15,099 bases of DNA. Source: an uncultured Clostridia bacterium. GTDB lineage: Bacteria > Bacillota > Clostridia > Peptostreptococcales > Anaerovoracaceae. How positions within the stretch are numbered: position 1 is the stretch's first letter; each line of letters starts with the position of its first letter. The DNA lies in the NCBI GenBank assembly GCA_937889655.1, contig CALBZG010000102.1:1-15099 (forward strand). Reading direction: 5' to 3'. The position numbers and the translations under genes are program-made. The notes beneath the pieces are model-generated. The model had not been told where the DNA came from. It saw only the letters and a list, made by a program, of their open reading frames with translations, and searched no databases. Shown one piece after another: positions 1-6,965 of this stretch.

Positions 1-1
1 C

Positions 2-64
2 GGAGGAGTTGTACTGGTCTTAATAGGCATTAAAATTTTGCTTGAACACCTGGCAGTATTGTAA
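2..64 (+). CDS. mntP: C-terminal fragment of MntP-like manganese efflux pump (partial)
   Basis: The window opens inside an open frame whose last 20 codons read GGVVLVLIGIKILLEHLAVL, then TAA at 62-64. A hydrophobic helix followed by an IKIL-EHL ending is what I recall for the C-terminus of the MntP/YtaF family, six-helix membrane proteins that export Mn2+. Only the final transmembrane helix is visible; start and catalytic Asp residues lie outside the window. The call rests on this short tail, so another small membrane exporter remains possible. It lies 78 nt upstream of sfsA on the same strand with no visible terminator between them. Confidence 0.6.
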   Translation, partial: GGVVLVLIGIKILLEHLAVL

Positions 65-142
65 TTTAAACGAAAGGTGTGGCATAAAAGTCCGGCATTT
101 AAGCTCTGAAGGAGTAGTATAAAAGTAAAGAAATGAATTGGA

Positions 143-823
143 ATGAAATATAATAATATTGTAAAAGGCGAATTCATCCAGCGGTTTAACAGGTTCGCAG
201 CCGAGGTGGCGATCGACGGTGTTGCACAGACCGTCCATGTGAAGAACACCGGAAGATGCCGGGAGCTTCTACTTCCCGGGGCCTCGGTGCTTCTGACAAG
301 ATCCCCGAATCCTCAGCGCAAAACAAAGTACGACTTAGTGTCAGTCTATAAAGGAGACAGGCTGGTCAATATCGACAGCCAGGCGCCAAACAAGGCTTTT
401 AAAGAATTCCTTCAAACCGGGAGCTTCCTGCCTGATTTGTCGCTGATCAAACCGGAAGCGGCATTTGGCAACTCCAGACTGGATTTTTATCTGGAGGCCG
501 GAATTCGAAAGATATTTATCGAAGTCAAGGGTGCTACTCTCGAGGAAGACGGAGTGGCGATGTTCCCGGATGCGCCAACGGAACGGGGTATCAAGCATAT
601 CGAAGAACTTATCAAGGCAAAATATCTTGGGTATGATGCCTATATCATATTCGTCATACAGATGGACGGGATCCGGCACTTCACACCCAATAGCCGGACC
701 CACGCCGAATTCGCCAAAGCATTGAGTATGGCGGAGAGGCAAGGAGTTAGGGTCATCGCAATGGATTGTTCGGTTACGGAAGACAGTATGGAGATCAAGA
801 ATAGAATTAAGGTGGTTTTATGA
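143..823 (+). CDS. sfsA: SfsA family protein (sugar fermentation stimulation protein A homologue)
   Basis: A 226-residue protein that matches SfsA in length and signature blocks over its whole span. The N-terminal OB-like half contains HVKNTGRCRELLLPGA (about 32-47). The C-terminal half carries a PD-(D/E)XK-nuclease-like core: D114 in SRLDF, then E127 and K129 in IEVKG, and the family block FPDAPTERGIKHIEEL (141-156). SfsA was named for stimulating maltose metabolism in E. coli and binds DNA; its biochemical role is unsettled, and the nuclease-like core suggests nucleic-acid action. The start at 143 fits family N-termini (M-Y-x-x-x-V-K-G), though the Shine-Dalgarno before it is weak. A TATAAT at 149-154 lies inside the first codons and is unlikely to serve this start. 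It overlaps the next gene by ATGA, so the two are probably cotranslated. Confidence 0.93.
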   Translation: MKYNNIVKGEFIQRFNRFAAEVAIDGVAQTVHVKNTGRCRELLLPGASVLLTRSPNPQRKTKYDLVSVYKGDRLVNIDSQAPNKAFKEFLQTGSFLPDLSLIKPEAAFGNSRLDFYLEAGIRKIFIEVKGATLEEDGVAMFPDAPTERGIKHIEELIKAKYLGYDAYIIFVIQMDGIRHFTPNSRTHAEFAKALSMAERQGVRVIAMDCSVTEDSMEIKNRIKVVL

Positions 824-1875
824 TAAAAGTCAAAAAAATTATTGCTGTGTTTTTAGTAGTGGTGTTCGTTCTGGGAGGAACGGCAACGACCGCGTTGGGC
901 CAGGAAGGGATCCGCATTTCAGTGGATAATGAGCTTCTGACCTTTGACGATGCATTCCCGTATATCGATGAGAATTCCAGGACCATGGTCCCGCTGTACA
1001 GGATCGCTGAGCCTCTTGATCTGGGGGTCCAATGGGATGGCAAAAGCAGAACGGCGGTTTTCTCGAAAACATACAAATCGGAAAAGTTTCTTTTTTATGC
1101 CTCGGATGGGGATGCGGCGGCGGATTACTACATCAGCAGCCAGTCCGTCACGTTCGCCATCGGCTCAAAGAAGGCTGTGATCCGCTATGAACTCTGCCAT
1201 TTCGGAGAGGAAGAACCGACATATATTTGCACGAAAGATGTGGTCATGGATACCACCGCCATCATCAGAAACAGCCGGACTTATGCACCGGTACGATATC
1301 TGGCGGAAGCTTTCATGTGCTCTGTCAGGTGGGAGGGATCAACGAAAACCGCTCAGATCGCCACGGTAGTGCCTATTGCGCTGAAACAGGAAAAGGGCAT
1401 AATAACAGGCGTTGATGATATCACATCGATTCCTGGGAATTACAGCGATCCTCAAAATGCGATCACCGCTGCCGGCTATAACGTGCCTGAGGCCCAAGCC
1501 GCATACGCCAGGGAAGTGATCGACCTGGTCAACGTGGAGAGATCCTCAAGAGGCATCCCCCCTCTAAGGATGGATGTCGCGATGATGAAGGCCGCTCAAG
1601 CCAGGGCTGTGGAGTCTACGATACTGTTTTCCCATACGAGACCGGGCGGCTTGTCCTGCTTTTCCATTTTTGCGGATTATGGGATCACGATGAACAAAGG
1701 CAGCGAGAATCTTGCATACGGCTATGAAACCCCGGAGAAGGCAGTGGCCGCATGGATGGATTCTGCCGGCCATAGAACGAACATGCTGAACCCCGACTAC
1801 AGCATTACCGGTGTGGGATGCACCATCAACCAGGAAGGCTTGTATTACTGGTCAGAACTCTTTGCGTCTGAATAG
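820..1875 (+). CDS. Secreted protein with Cu-amine-oxidase N-terminal (stalk) domain and CAP/SCP domain
   Basis: A 351-residue exported protein. Residues 1-28 form a typical signal peptide (basic MIKVKK, a hydrophobic core, then A-L-G-Q). Residues about 30-190 contain two blocks of the copper-amine-oxidase N1 'stalk' type: a strand pattern followed by NSRTMVPLYRIAEPL (52-66) and later NSRTYAPVRYLAEAF. In Clostridia this is an extracellular repeat module with no known copper role. After a linker, residues about 228-351 form a CAP (SCP/PR-1) domain: VIDLVNVERSSRGIPPL, SHTRPGG, SENLAYGY, and AGHRTNMLNPDYSITGVGC. The SHTRPGG, ENLAYG and GHR-NML blocks keep the expected His/Glu cleft residues. The function is probably cell-surface; no substrate can be named. 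AAGGTGG at 809-815 supports the start, which overlaps sfsA by 4 nt. An intrinsic terminator follows the stop. Confidence 0.9.
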   Translation: MIKVKKIIAVFLVVVFVLGGTATTALGQEGIRISVDNELLTFDDAFPYIDENSRTMVPLYRIAEPLDLGVQWDGKSRTAVFSKTYKSEKFLFYASDGDAAADYYISSQSVTFAIGSKKAVIRYELCHFGEEEPTYICTKDVVMDTTAIIRNSRTYAPVRYLAEAFMCSVRWEGSTKTAQIATVVPIALKQEKGIITGVDDITSIPGNYSDPQNAITAAGYNVPEAQAAYAREVIDLVNVERSSRGIPPLRMDVAMMKAAQARAVESTILFSHTRPGGLSCFSIFADYGITMNKGSENLAYGYETPEKAVAAWMDSAGHRTNMLNPDYSITGVGCTINQEGLYYWSELFASE

Positions 1876-1901
1876 CAAAATGTTCTTTCAGATACGTTAA
1901 A

Positions 1902-1938
1902 AAAGACACATGGAATAATGCTATGTGTCTTTGCTTTT
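1902..1938 (+). terminator. Intrinsic terminator after the sfsA-CAP gene pair
   Basis: AAAGACACAT (1902-1911) pairs with ATGTGTCTTT (1923-1932) around an 11-nt loop, a perfect 10-bp stem, followed by a T-rich tract (TTTGCTTTTG). It lies 26 nt after the stop of the CAP-domain gene and separates that unit from the two-component operon. A-runs on its left could also let it work on the minus strand. Confidence 0.8.
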
Positions 1939-1972
1939 GTCCTGCAAGGCGTTTTTGTAGAGGAACACCGCG

Positions 1973-2013
1973 CTTTAAGAAACTTTTAAGAAACAGCTTG
2001 GGCATTTGTTAAG
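1973..2013 (+). promoter_or_regulatory. Putative response-regulator operator: tandem 11-bp direct repeats
   Basis: CTTTAAGAAAC (1973-1983) and TTTTAAGAAAC (1984-1994) are tandem, differ at one base, and sit exactly one 11-nt helical step apart. A third TTAAGA begins at 2009, 23 nt (about two turns) beyond the second. OmpR/PhoB-family regulators bind direct repeats with 11-nt spacing, and this array lies directly upstream of an OmpR-family regulator gene. It is therefore inferred to be an autoregulatory operator near the promoter. I see no convincing sigma-A -35/-10 pair here (only a weak TAAGAT at 2010-2015), as expected for an activator-dependent promoter. Confidence 0.55.
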
Positions 2014-2048
2014 ATTTCTTGTTTATTCTGAAAACACTGGAGGGAATT

Positions 2049-2735
2049 ATGAATATATTGATATGCGACGACGACCGTGAAATAGTCAATGCCATCGAGG
2101 TGTATCTGAAGAACGAGGGATACGGGATATTCAAAGCTTATGACGGGTTGGAGGCCTTGGACATCCTTGACAGGGAGGAGATCCATTTGGTCCTCATGGA
2201 TATCATGATGCCCCGGCTGGACGGCCAGCGGGCTACGATGAAGATCCGGGAGGAGAGAAACATCCCCATCATCATGCTGTCTGCCAAAAGCGAGGATTAT
2301 GATAAAATCACCGGATTGAATCTGGGTGCGGACGACTACATCACCAAACCCTTCAATCCACTGGAGCTCATAGCCCGGGTGAAAAGCCACATCCGAAGAT
2401 ATACAGATCTGGGCAGCATGCCCATACGAACTGGGGTTTTCAAGTCCGGCGGGCTGGTCATCGATGACGAGAAAAAGTCGGTGACCCTGGATGGGGAGCA
2501 GGTGGTGGTGACCCCCATCGAATACGGGATTTTAAAGCTTCTGACGGAAAACGCCGGCAAGGTGTTCTCCATGGAGCAGATTTATGAAACGGTTTGGAAC
2601 GAACCGGCCTTCAGCCCGGAAAATACGGTGGCGGTGCACATCAGAAGAATCAGAGAAAAAATAGAGATCGATCCTAAAAATCCAAGATATTTAAAGGTGG
2701 TGTGGGGAATTGGATACAAAATCGAAAAAATATAA
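2049..2735 (+). CDS. OmpR/PhoB-family DNA-binding response regulator
   Basis: A 228-residue regulator. The N-terminal receiver domain has the acidic pair in ICDDDRE (about 7-9), the phosphoacceptor D51 in LVLMDIMMPRLDG, a Ser switch residue in IIMLSAKS, and the Lys in ITKPFNPLELIARV. The C-terminal half is a winged-helix output domain ending with ENTVAVHIRRIREKIE and YLKVVWGIGYKI. It should bind direct-repeat DNA once phosphorylated by the downstream kinase. I chose ATG 2049 because GGAGGG lies just upstream and the receiver starts cleanly at MNILICDDD. The upstream TTG at 2019 would add ten unrelated residues. The gene overlaps the kinase by 26 nt. The pair resembles VanR/VanS-type systems in Clostridia, but nothing nearby identifies the stimulus or target genes. 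Confidence 0.95.
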   Translation: MNILICDDDREIVNAIEVYLKNEGYGIFKAYDGLEALDILDREEIHLVLMDIMMPRLDGQRATMKIREERNIPIIMLSAKSEDYDKITGLNLGADDYITKPFNPLELIARVKSHIRRYTDLGSMPIRTGVFKSGGLVIDDEKKSVTLDGEQVVVTPIEYGILKLLTENAGKVFSMEQIYETVWNEPAFSPENTVAVHIRRIREKIEIDPKNPRYLKVVWGIGYKIEKI

Positions 2736-4545
2736 ACCGTTCAACAGGGGCGCATATAATGTTATGTTTGCCATCTGCGTTTTCAGCTTTCTGGCCTTTC
2801 TATCCGGGATCATTGGCTGGGCCGGGATCATCGACATATATGGAGGCTCCGCCTGGGGGCCATGGCAGACGATTTTCCCGGAATATTTCAGCGGAAGCTA
2901 CTACGGATATTATGATGCCTCTGCCTATTCGGGAATCCGATTCGAACTGATCGGTTGCGTAGTATTGATGGTGGCAGGTGGACTCCTGTCTCTGGGATCA
3001 TTCATCTACCTCTGTGCAGCAGCCGGGGAACGGGATGAAGAAGGCAAAATCATCCTTAAAGGCATCGATACCTGGTTTACGGAGTTTCAGCTTATTGCGG
3101 CTTCCTTGCTGTTCGTGTTTTGCGGATCCTTTTTTATGAGGTTTGGCTATGCCTTTGTGACCAGCGGCGTTTTGAGGGGAAACTGGTATGGGGCCGACGG
3201 GATCCTTTCGGCGGCTTTGGCAGGAGCCTTCGGACTGGTTGGTGGATTTCTGGGATTATGGTTCATCATGGCCATGGTCAGAAAGATCAAAGCCAGGGTG
3301 TTCCTAAAAAATTCCCTGATTGCGACCCTGACCGTGTATTTATACAAAATCCTGTTTAAGAGCGGCAGCACCATGCAAAAAGTGGTTTTGGCAGCATTGG
3401 CCATTTGTCTCTTGTCTGCGACAGTATTTCTTGCACCGGTAGTCTTCGTGGTCTTGCTGGTGTTTGCACCGAAATTCGTTAAGAAATACGATGAGATCCG
3501 CAGAGGCATCGATGAAGTCAAAAGCGGAAATCTTGACTATAAGATACCGGTGGACCAGGGCAGGAATGGCGAGCTGGATGAAATCGCAAGAGACATCAAC
3601 CAAATTTCTGAAGCATCCAGACTGGCCGTGCAGAACGAAATCAAAAATCAGCGGATGAAGACTGAGCTGATATCCAACGTGTCTCATGATCTCAAAACGC
3701 CCCTGACATCCATGGTCACCTATATCGATCTGCTTAAAACAGAAGGGCTGGGCAGCGAAAGCGCTCCGGAATATCTGGATGTGCTGGACAAAAAGACCCG
3801 GAGACTTTGTCAGTTGACCAATGATCTGTTTGAAGCGGCAAAAGCTGCCAGCGGAGCTATGCCAGTCCATCTTGAAAAGGTGGAAATGGTTTCTCTGATC
3901 AATCAGGGGCTGGGTGAATTGGATCAACGGATCGAGGAATCAGGGCTGGAATTCATCATCAATAAAAAGAATGAGAAGTATTATGTATGGGCGGATGGCC
4001 AGCTGATGTGGCGTGTCATCGAGAACATATTAGGCAATGTGCTGAAATACGCCCAGCCCGAAACAAGAGTATACATCGATCTCAAGGAGCAAAGCGGCGT
4101 TCCGGGACAGGAACCTTCCATGGTCATCATGGAAGTCAAAAATGTTTCTCGTCAGGCCCTCAACATCGATCCCGATGAACTGATGGAGCGCTTCAAACGC
4201 GGAGACGAATCCAGGAGCACCGAAGGCAGCGGTCTTGGCCTTGCTATCGCCAATGATCTGGTCAAGCTTCAGAAGGGATTGTTTGAGGTCAAAATAGATG
4301 GAGACCTGTTCAAGAGCATCGTGGTCTTGAACCGTTGTAAAGAACAGCCTCAGGAAACGAAAATCAAAGAGGATGAACCTAAAAAAGAAGTCAAGGTCGA
4401 ACCTAAAAACGAGACCCAACCAGAATTAATGGCCGAATCAAAGGTTGAATCCAAGACCGAATCTAAGGTCGAGCCAATAATTGAAACTGAGGTTGAAAGT
4501 AAGGATGAAATGAAAGCCGAACCCGAAGCTGAAATCACTGAGTGA
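2710..4545 (+). CDS. Membrane sensor histidine kinase with charged low-complexity tail
   Basis: A 611-residue kinase starting at TTG 2710, with AAAGGTGG (2693-2700) inside the regulator gene as ribosome site. Hydrophobic segments lie near residues 19-43, 78-104, 126-150, 164-190 and 224-253, giving a polytopic sensor with one Tyr/Gly-rich extracytoplasmic loop (about 44-77). A HAMP-like linker (about 256-305) leads to the H-box SNVSHDLKTPLTSM with phosphoacceptor H326. The ATPase domain has an N-box around N439/N443 and a G2 box EGSGLGLAIA (505-514). The usual D-x-G-x-G G1 box is replaced by EVKNVSRQALNI (475-486), which I recall as a feature of a clostridial VanS-like subfamily, so it is not necessarily inactivating. 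Residues about 544-611 are a Lys/Glu/Val-rich tail with repeated VESK/VEPK-type units. It forms an operon with the regulator and presumably phosphorylates it. Confidence 0.94.
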   Translation: MDTKSKKYKPFNRGAYNVMFAICVFSFLAFLSGIIGWAGIIDIYGGSAWGPWQTIFPEYFSGSYYGYYDASAYSGIRFELIGCVVLMVAGGLLSLGSFIYLCAAAGERDEEGKIILKGIDTWFTEFQLIAASLLFVFCGSFFMRFGYAFVTSGVLRGNWYGADGILSAALAGAFGLVGGFLGLWFIMAMVRKIKARVFLKNSLIATLTVYLYKILFKSGSTMQKVVLAALAICLLSATVFLAPVVFVVLLVFAPKFVKKYDEIRRGIDEVKSGNLDYKIPVDQGRNGELDEIARDINQISEASRLAVQNEIKNQRMKTELISNVSHDLKTPLTSMVTYIDLLKTEGLGSESAPEYLDVLDKKTRRLCQLTNDLFEAAKAASGAMPVHLEKVEMVSLINQGLGELDQRIEESGLEFIINKKNEKYYVWADGQLMWRVIENILGNVLKYAQPETRVYIDLKEQSGVPGQEPSMVIMEVKNVSRQALNIDPDELMERFKRGDESRSTEGSGLGLAIANDLVKLQKGLFEVKIDGDLFKSIVVLNRCKEQPQETKIKEDEPKKEVKVEPKNETQPELMAESKVESKTESKVEPIIETEVESKDEMKAEPEAEITE

Positions 4546-5280
4546 TCATTTCATCTCCGTCAAATTCTTCCAATAGCGTACCGGCATGAATGTCTTCTGG
4601 CATCTCGGGTTGGTACGCTCTTTTATTGCGATGGTTTCAAAATATTTTTTCCATAACCGTTTCCAGCCATCTTCATCCGCTGATAGCTCAGGCAGTGAAT
4701 TCCTGCTGAATTGTGCAATATACCAACGACCTTCGCTGGCGATGACCGCCTTACCCCGGCGGGTGTCATGGATGATAAAGGGATCATTTTTCAAACGGTC
4801 TGCAAAATGCCCCGCCAGAAATTCCAGCACATCGTGGTCCGGTTCGATGGGCGCATATAGGACGTGATCCTCCAGCATTGAAAACCGGACCAGCCCGGTG
4901 AAACGGTGGGCTTCAGTGGTGACTTTGATTTCCGCTGTCTGCACATCAAACACGACGGGATCCCCATGCAGGGAACTGATTATGCGGCCTTTTTTAAAGC
5001 CCAAAATAATATATTTTAGAAGCTTTGTATCTTTTTCATCCACGGATGAGAGGAACACACGATAGATCCGCTTCAAATCGAAATCGGATATTTTGGATTG
5101 GATCGCCTGATAGACCGTCACCGCCTTATCAACGTCTGTTTCAACTTCAATGGAATCGAACAACAGGGAGGCCTGATACCGATCCTTTTGGAATACGCCG
5201 GAGGCTTCCTCAACGTAATAATGATTATAAATGCAGGTCAGGAACCCTTCAAAGGTACCATCATAAAGGTAATCCTTCAT
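4546..5280 (-). CDS. DUF4130/TIGR03915-like putative DNA metabolism protein, partner of the radical SAM protein
   Basis: A 244-residue protein that I recognise as the partner family of the radical-SAM DNA modification/repair protein (TIGR03915/DUF4130). Visible signatures are the opening YLYDGTFEGFLTCIYNHY, a central HRFTGLVRF and APIEPDHDVLEFLAGHFADR, then FIIHDTRRGKAVIA, and the closing KERTNPRCQKTFMPVRYWKNLTE. The family occurs next to or fused with uracil-DNA-glycosylase-like domains in other genomes; no such domain is present here, where the protein ends at the usual short form. Its ATG overlaps the TAA of the upstream radical-SAM gene (TAATG), indicating translational coupling and a joint function. 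Its stop directly abuts the stop of the convergent kinase gene (TGATCA). The role is inferred to be DNA repair or modification; no catalytic residue can be named. Confidence 0.85.
   Translation of the reverse strand: MKDYLYDGTFEGFLTCIYNHYYVEEASGVFQKDRYQASLLFDSIEVETDVDKAVTVYQAIQSKISDFDLKRIYRVFLSSVDEKDTKLLKYIILGFKKGRIISSLHGDPVVFDVQTAEIKVTTEAHRFTGLVRFSMLEDHVLYAPIEPDHDVLEFLAGHFADRLKNDPFIIHDTRRGKAVIASEGRWYIAQFSRNSLPELSADEDGWKRLWKKYFETIAIKERTNPRCQKTFMPVRYWKNLTEMK
4575..4625 (+). terminator. Weak candidate terminator for the kinase operon inside the convergent gene
   Basis: AGCGTACC (4575-4582) is exactly complementary to GGTACGCT (4612-4619), and CTTTTATT follows on the plus strand. The 29-nt loop is long and the site lies in conserved codons of the convergent DUF4130-like gene, so chance is a real alternative. 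It is listed because the kinase and convergent genes abut without any intergenic terminator. Confidence 0.25.
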
Positions 5281-6800
5281 TATCTGCCATCCTCCAGTTC
5301 TTTGAAGCTGCTGCTGCCAATAAGATTTTGCCGCGGCTCAAACATGGAGATCTGGCCGCCCTGGTCACCGATCGCCAGCCGTCCGCGGATTCCCTCGGGA
5401 TCCAGAAAACCTTGACCGGTTTTCAATGCTTCTGCCCGGATGAACTCCGGGACCACATCCCTTCCGCCGTAGTATTTGCCGTTGCAGGTTAGAAAATAAC
5501 GGGCTCTTTTCAAAACGACACCCATCTTCTTTAAATCCTCATAGCACACCCTGGAAAAACGTCGCTGCTTCACGATCCTCAAGGCTGAAAGCGTTCCAAT
5601 ACCAGGGATCCTTAAGAGTTCATCCAGAGATGCCTTGTTGATTTCTATTGGGAACGAGGAGATGTTGTTCAGTGCCCAGGTGATTTTGGGATCAAGATCC
5701 GGATCAAGGTTCGGGTGCCTTTCATCAAATAGCTCCCGGGCATTGAAGCCGTAAAAACGAAGCAGCCAGTCTGCCTGGTAAAGCCTGTGCTCCCGCTTCA
5801 GCTGAGGCGGCGAAAAGGCGGCCGGCAGCAAAGGGGATTCCACCAGGGGGATATAAGCGCTGAAATAGACTCTTTTTACTTTGAAAGTATGATAAATTTT
5901 TTCGGACGTCAAAACGATGTCTCTGTCCGTTTCACCCCCGGCGCCGATGATCATTTGCGTGGTCTGCCCTGCCGGAGCGAAGGGCTCCTTTTTCTGTCTC
6001 AGCGTCTGGATCGAATTTGGAACGCGGGTTTTGGAACCGCCGGACAGACCTGGATCGGCGGCCAGATCGGAAATGCTGCCGTCCCCAAGATCGATGCTGC
6101 GCCCGTGGTGCTCCATGAGATCAGGGCCGTGCAGATAGTTGCCACCATTATTCAAATCGGACCCTTTGAACATGGTCCCGGGGCCTTTGAGCCTGCGTTG
6201 CTCGATCAGGGTGTTTGTTATCTGCTTCATGGGATTGAAGATCGATGCGGGCTTTTTCTGGGGAGCAAGCAATGCCAGGCTTTCGGGTGATGGGAATTCG
6301 AGATTGACGCTGAGCCTGTCTGCCACCAGACCGATTTTAAAGAGGAGCTCTTTTGAAGTTCCGGGAATCACCTTCGCGTGGATATATCCGGAAAATCCGT
6401 GGACCTCACGCAGGAGTCGCAGGCACTCAAGCATTCTTTCCGCCGTGTAATCAGGAGAAATGAGCACCGCTGAGCTCAGAAAAAGGCCTTCTATATAGTT
6501 CCTACGGTAGAACTCCATGGTGAGCGCCGCAAGCTCCAGAGGCTCGAAGGAAGCTCGTTCGCAATCGGCGGTACGCCTGTTGACGCAGTAGGCGCAATTA
6601 TAGACGCAGTCGTTGCTGAGCAGCACTTTGAGCAGAGAGATGCACCTCCCATCTGCGGACCAACTGTGGCAGATGCCGGCGCAGCTGGCATTGCCCATAC
6701 GACCGGAATTCTTCCGTTCCACACCGCTGGTGGAACAAGAAACATCATATTTCGCTCCCTCGGCAAGGATGCGGAGCTTATCTGCGATACCAGCATTCAT
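5280..6800 (-). CDS. Radical SAM protein of the putative DNA modification/repair family (TIGR03916-like)
   Basis: A 506-residue protein. The Fe-S cluster motif CxxxCxxC is C65-VYN-C69-AY-C72 in SNDCVYNCAYCVNRR, preceded by extra conserved cysteines (C40, C44, C53) in the family block C-xxx-C...DGRC-SLLK. The barrel continues through FLSSAVLISPDYTAERM, YIHAKVIPG, and FAPAGQTTQMIIGAGGETD. A helix-hairpin-helix, IEINKASLDELLRIPGIG (IPGIG at 398-402), predicts DNA contact. It should reductively cleave SAM to a 5'-deoxyadenosyl radical; the substrate is unknown, with DNA the likely target. Residues about 203-268 form a Gly/Asp/Ser-rich insertion, and there is a C-terminal extension; I recall relatives nearer 400-430 residues. 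GAGGTG lies 5 nt before the ATG. It is first in a two-gene operon, and a LexA-like box overlaps its promoter. Confidence 0.9.
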   Translation of the reverse strand: MNAGIADKLRILAEGAKYDVSCSTSGVERKNSGRMGNASCAGICHSWSADGRCISLLKVLLSNDCVYNCAYCVNRRTADCERASFEPLELAALTMEFYRRNYIEGLFLSSAVLISPDYTAERMLECLRLLREVHGFSGYIHAKVIPGTSKELLFKIGLVADRLSVNLEFPSPESLALLAPQKKPASIFNPMKQITNTLIEQRRLKGPGTMFKGSDLNNGGNYLHGPDLMEHHGRSIDLGDGSISDLAADPGLSGGSKTRVPNSIQTLRQKKEPFAPAGQTTQMIIGAGGETDRDIVLTSEKIYHTFKVKRVYFSAYIPLVESPLLPAAFSPPQLKREHRLYQADWLLRFYGFNARELFDERHPNLDPDLDPKITWALNNISSFPIEINKASLDELLRIPGIGTLSALRIVKQRRFSRVCYEDLKKMGVVLKRARYFLTCNGKYYGGRDVVPEFIRAEALKTGQGFLDPEGIRGRLAIGDQGGQISMFEPRQNLIGSSSFKELEDGR

Positions 6801-6837
6801 CAGGGCACCTCACAAAAAAGAAATGTCTTTCAGACTT

Positions 6838-6866
6838 ATTATATCCCAATGCAAACATATGTTCAA
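6838..6866 (-). promoter_or_regulatory. Sigma-A promoter of the radical SAM/DUF4130 operon
   Basis: Reading on the minus strand, TTGAAC (6866-6861) is followed after exactly 17 nt by a perfect TATAAT (6843-6838). The predicted start is near 6831, giving a leader of about 30 nt before the ATG at 6800. The -35 and the upstream part of the spacer are covered by the LexA-like box at 6852-6865. Confidence 0.8.
6852..6865. promoter_or_regulatory. LexA (SOS) box overlapping the radical SAM operon promoter
   Basis: CAAACATATGTTCA on the plus strand (TGAACATATGTTTG on the minus). Against the Firmicutes LexA/DinR consensus CGAAC-RNRY-GTTYG, the minus-strand reading differs only at the first base. The central ATAT is the preferred core. 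Adjacent copies of the half-site occur as GTTCG at 6874-6878 and 6885-6889; the first of these forms a weaker second site with 6865-6878. The position over the -35 and spacer is classic for LexA repression. Binding is inferred, not shown. Confidence 0.75.
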
Positions 6867-6889
6867 CACATTTGTTCGCAAGATGTTCG

Positions 6890-6918
6890 TTTACAAAACA
6901 GGCTCAAAATGTTACAAT
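6890..6918 (+). promoter_or_regulatory. Sigma-A promoter of guaA (divergent)
   Basis: TTTACA (6890-6895), 17-nt spacer, TACAAT (6913-6918): five of six matches in each hexamer. The predicted start is near 6925, about 41 nt before the guaA ATG. The -35 begins one base after the GTTCG half-site at 6885-6889, so the divergent SOS region may also touch this promoter. Confidence 0.7.
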
Positions 6919-6965
6919 TCAATGGAGCAGCGCCTTTAACGCGCAGAGAAGCGGGAGGATAAAAT

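Noticed and set aside
149..154. TATAAT inside the first codons of sfsA as its promoter
   Set aside because: Transcription would start inside the gene, and the downstream protein lacks another good start; more likely chance AT-richness.
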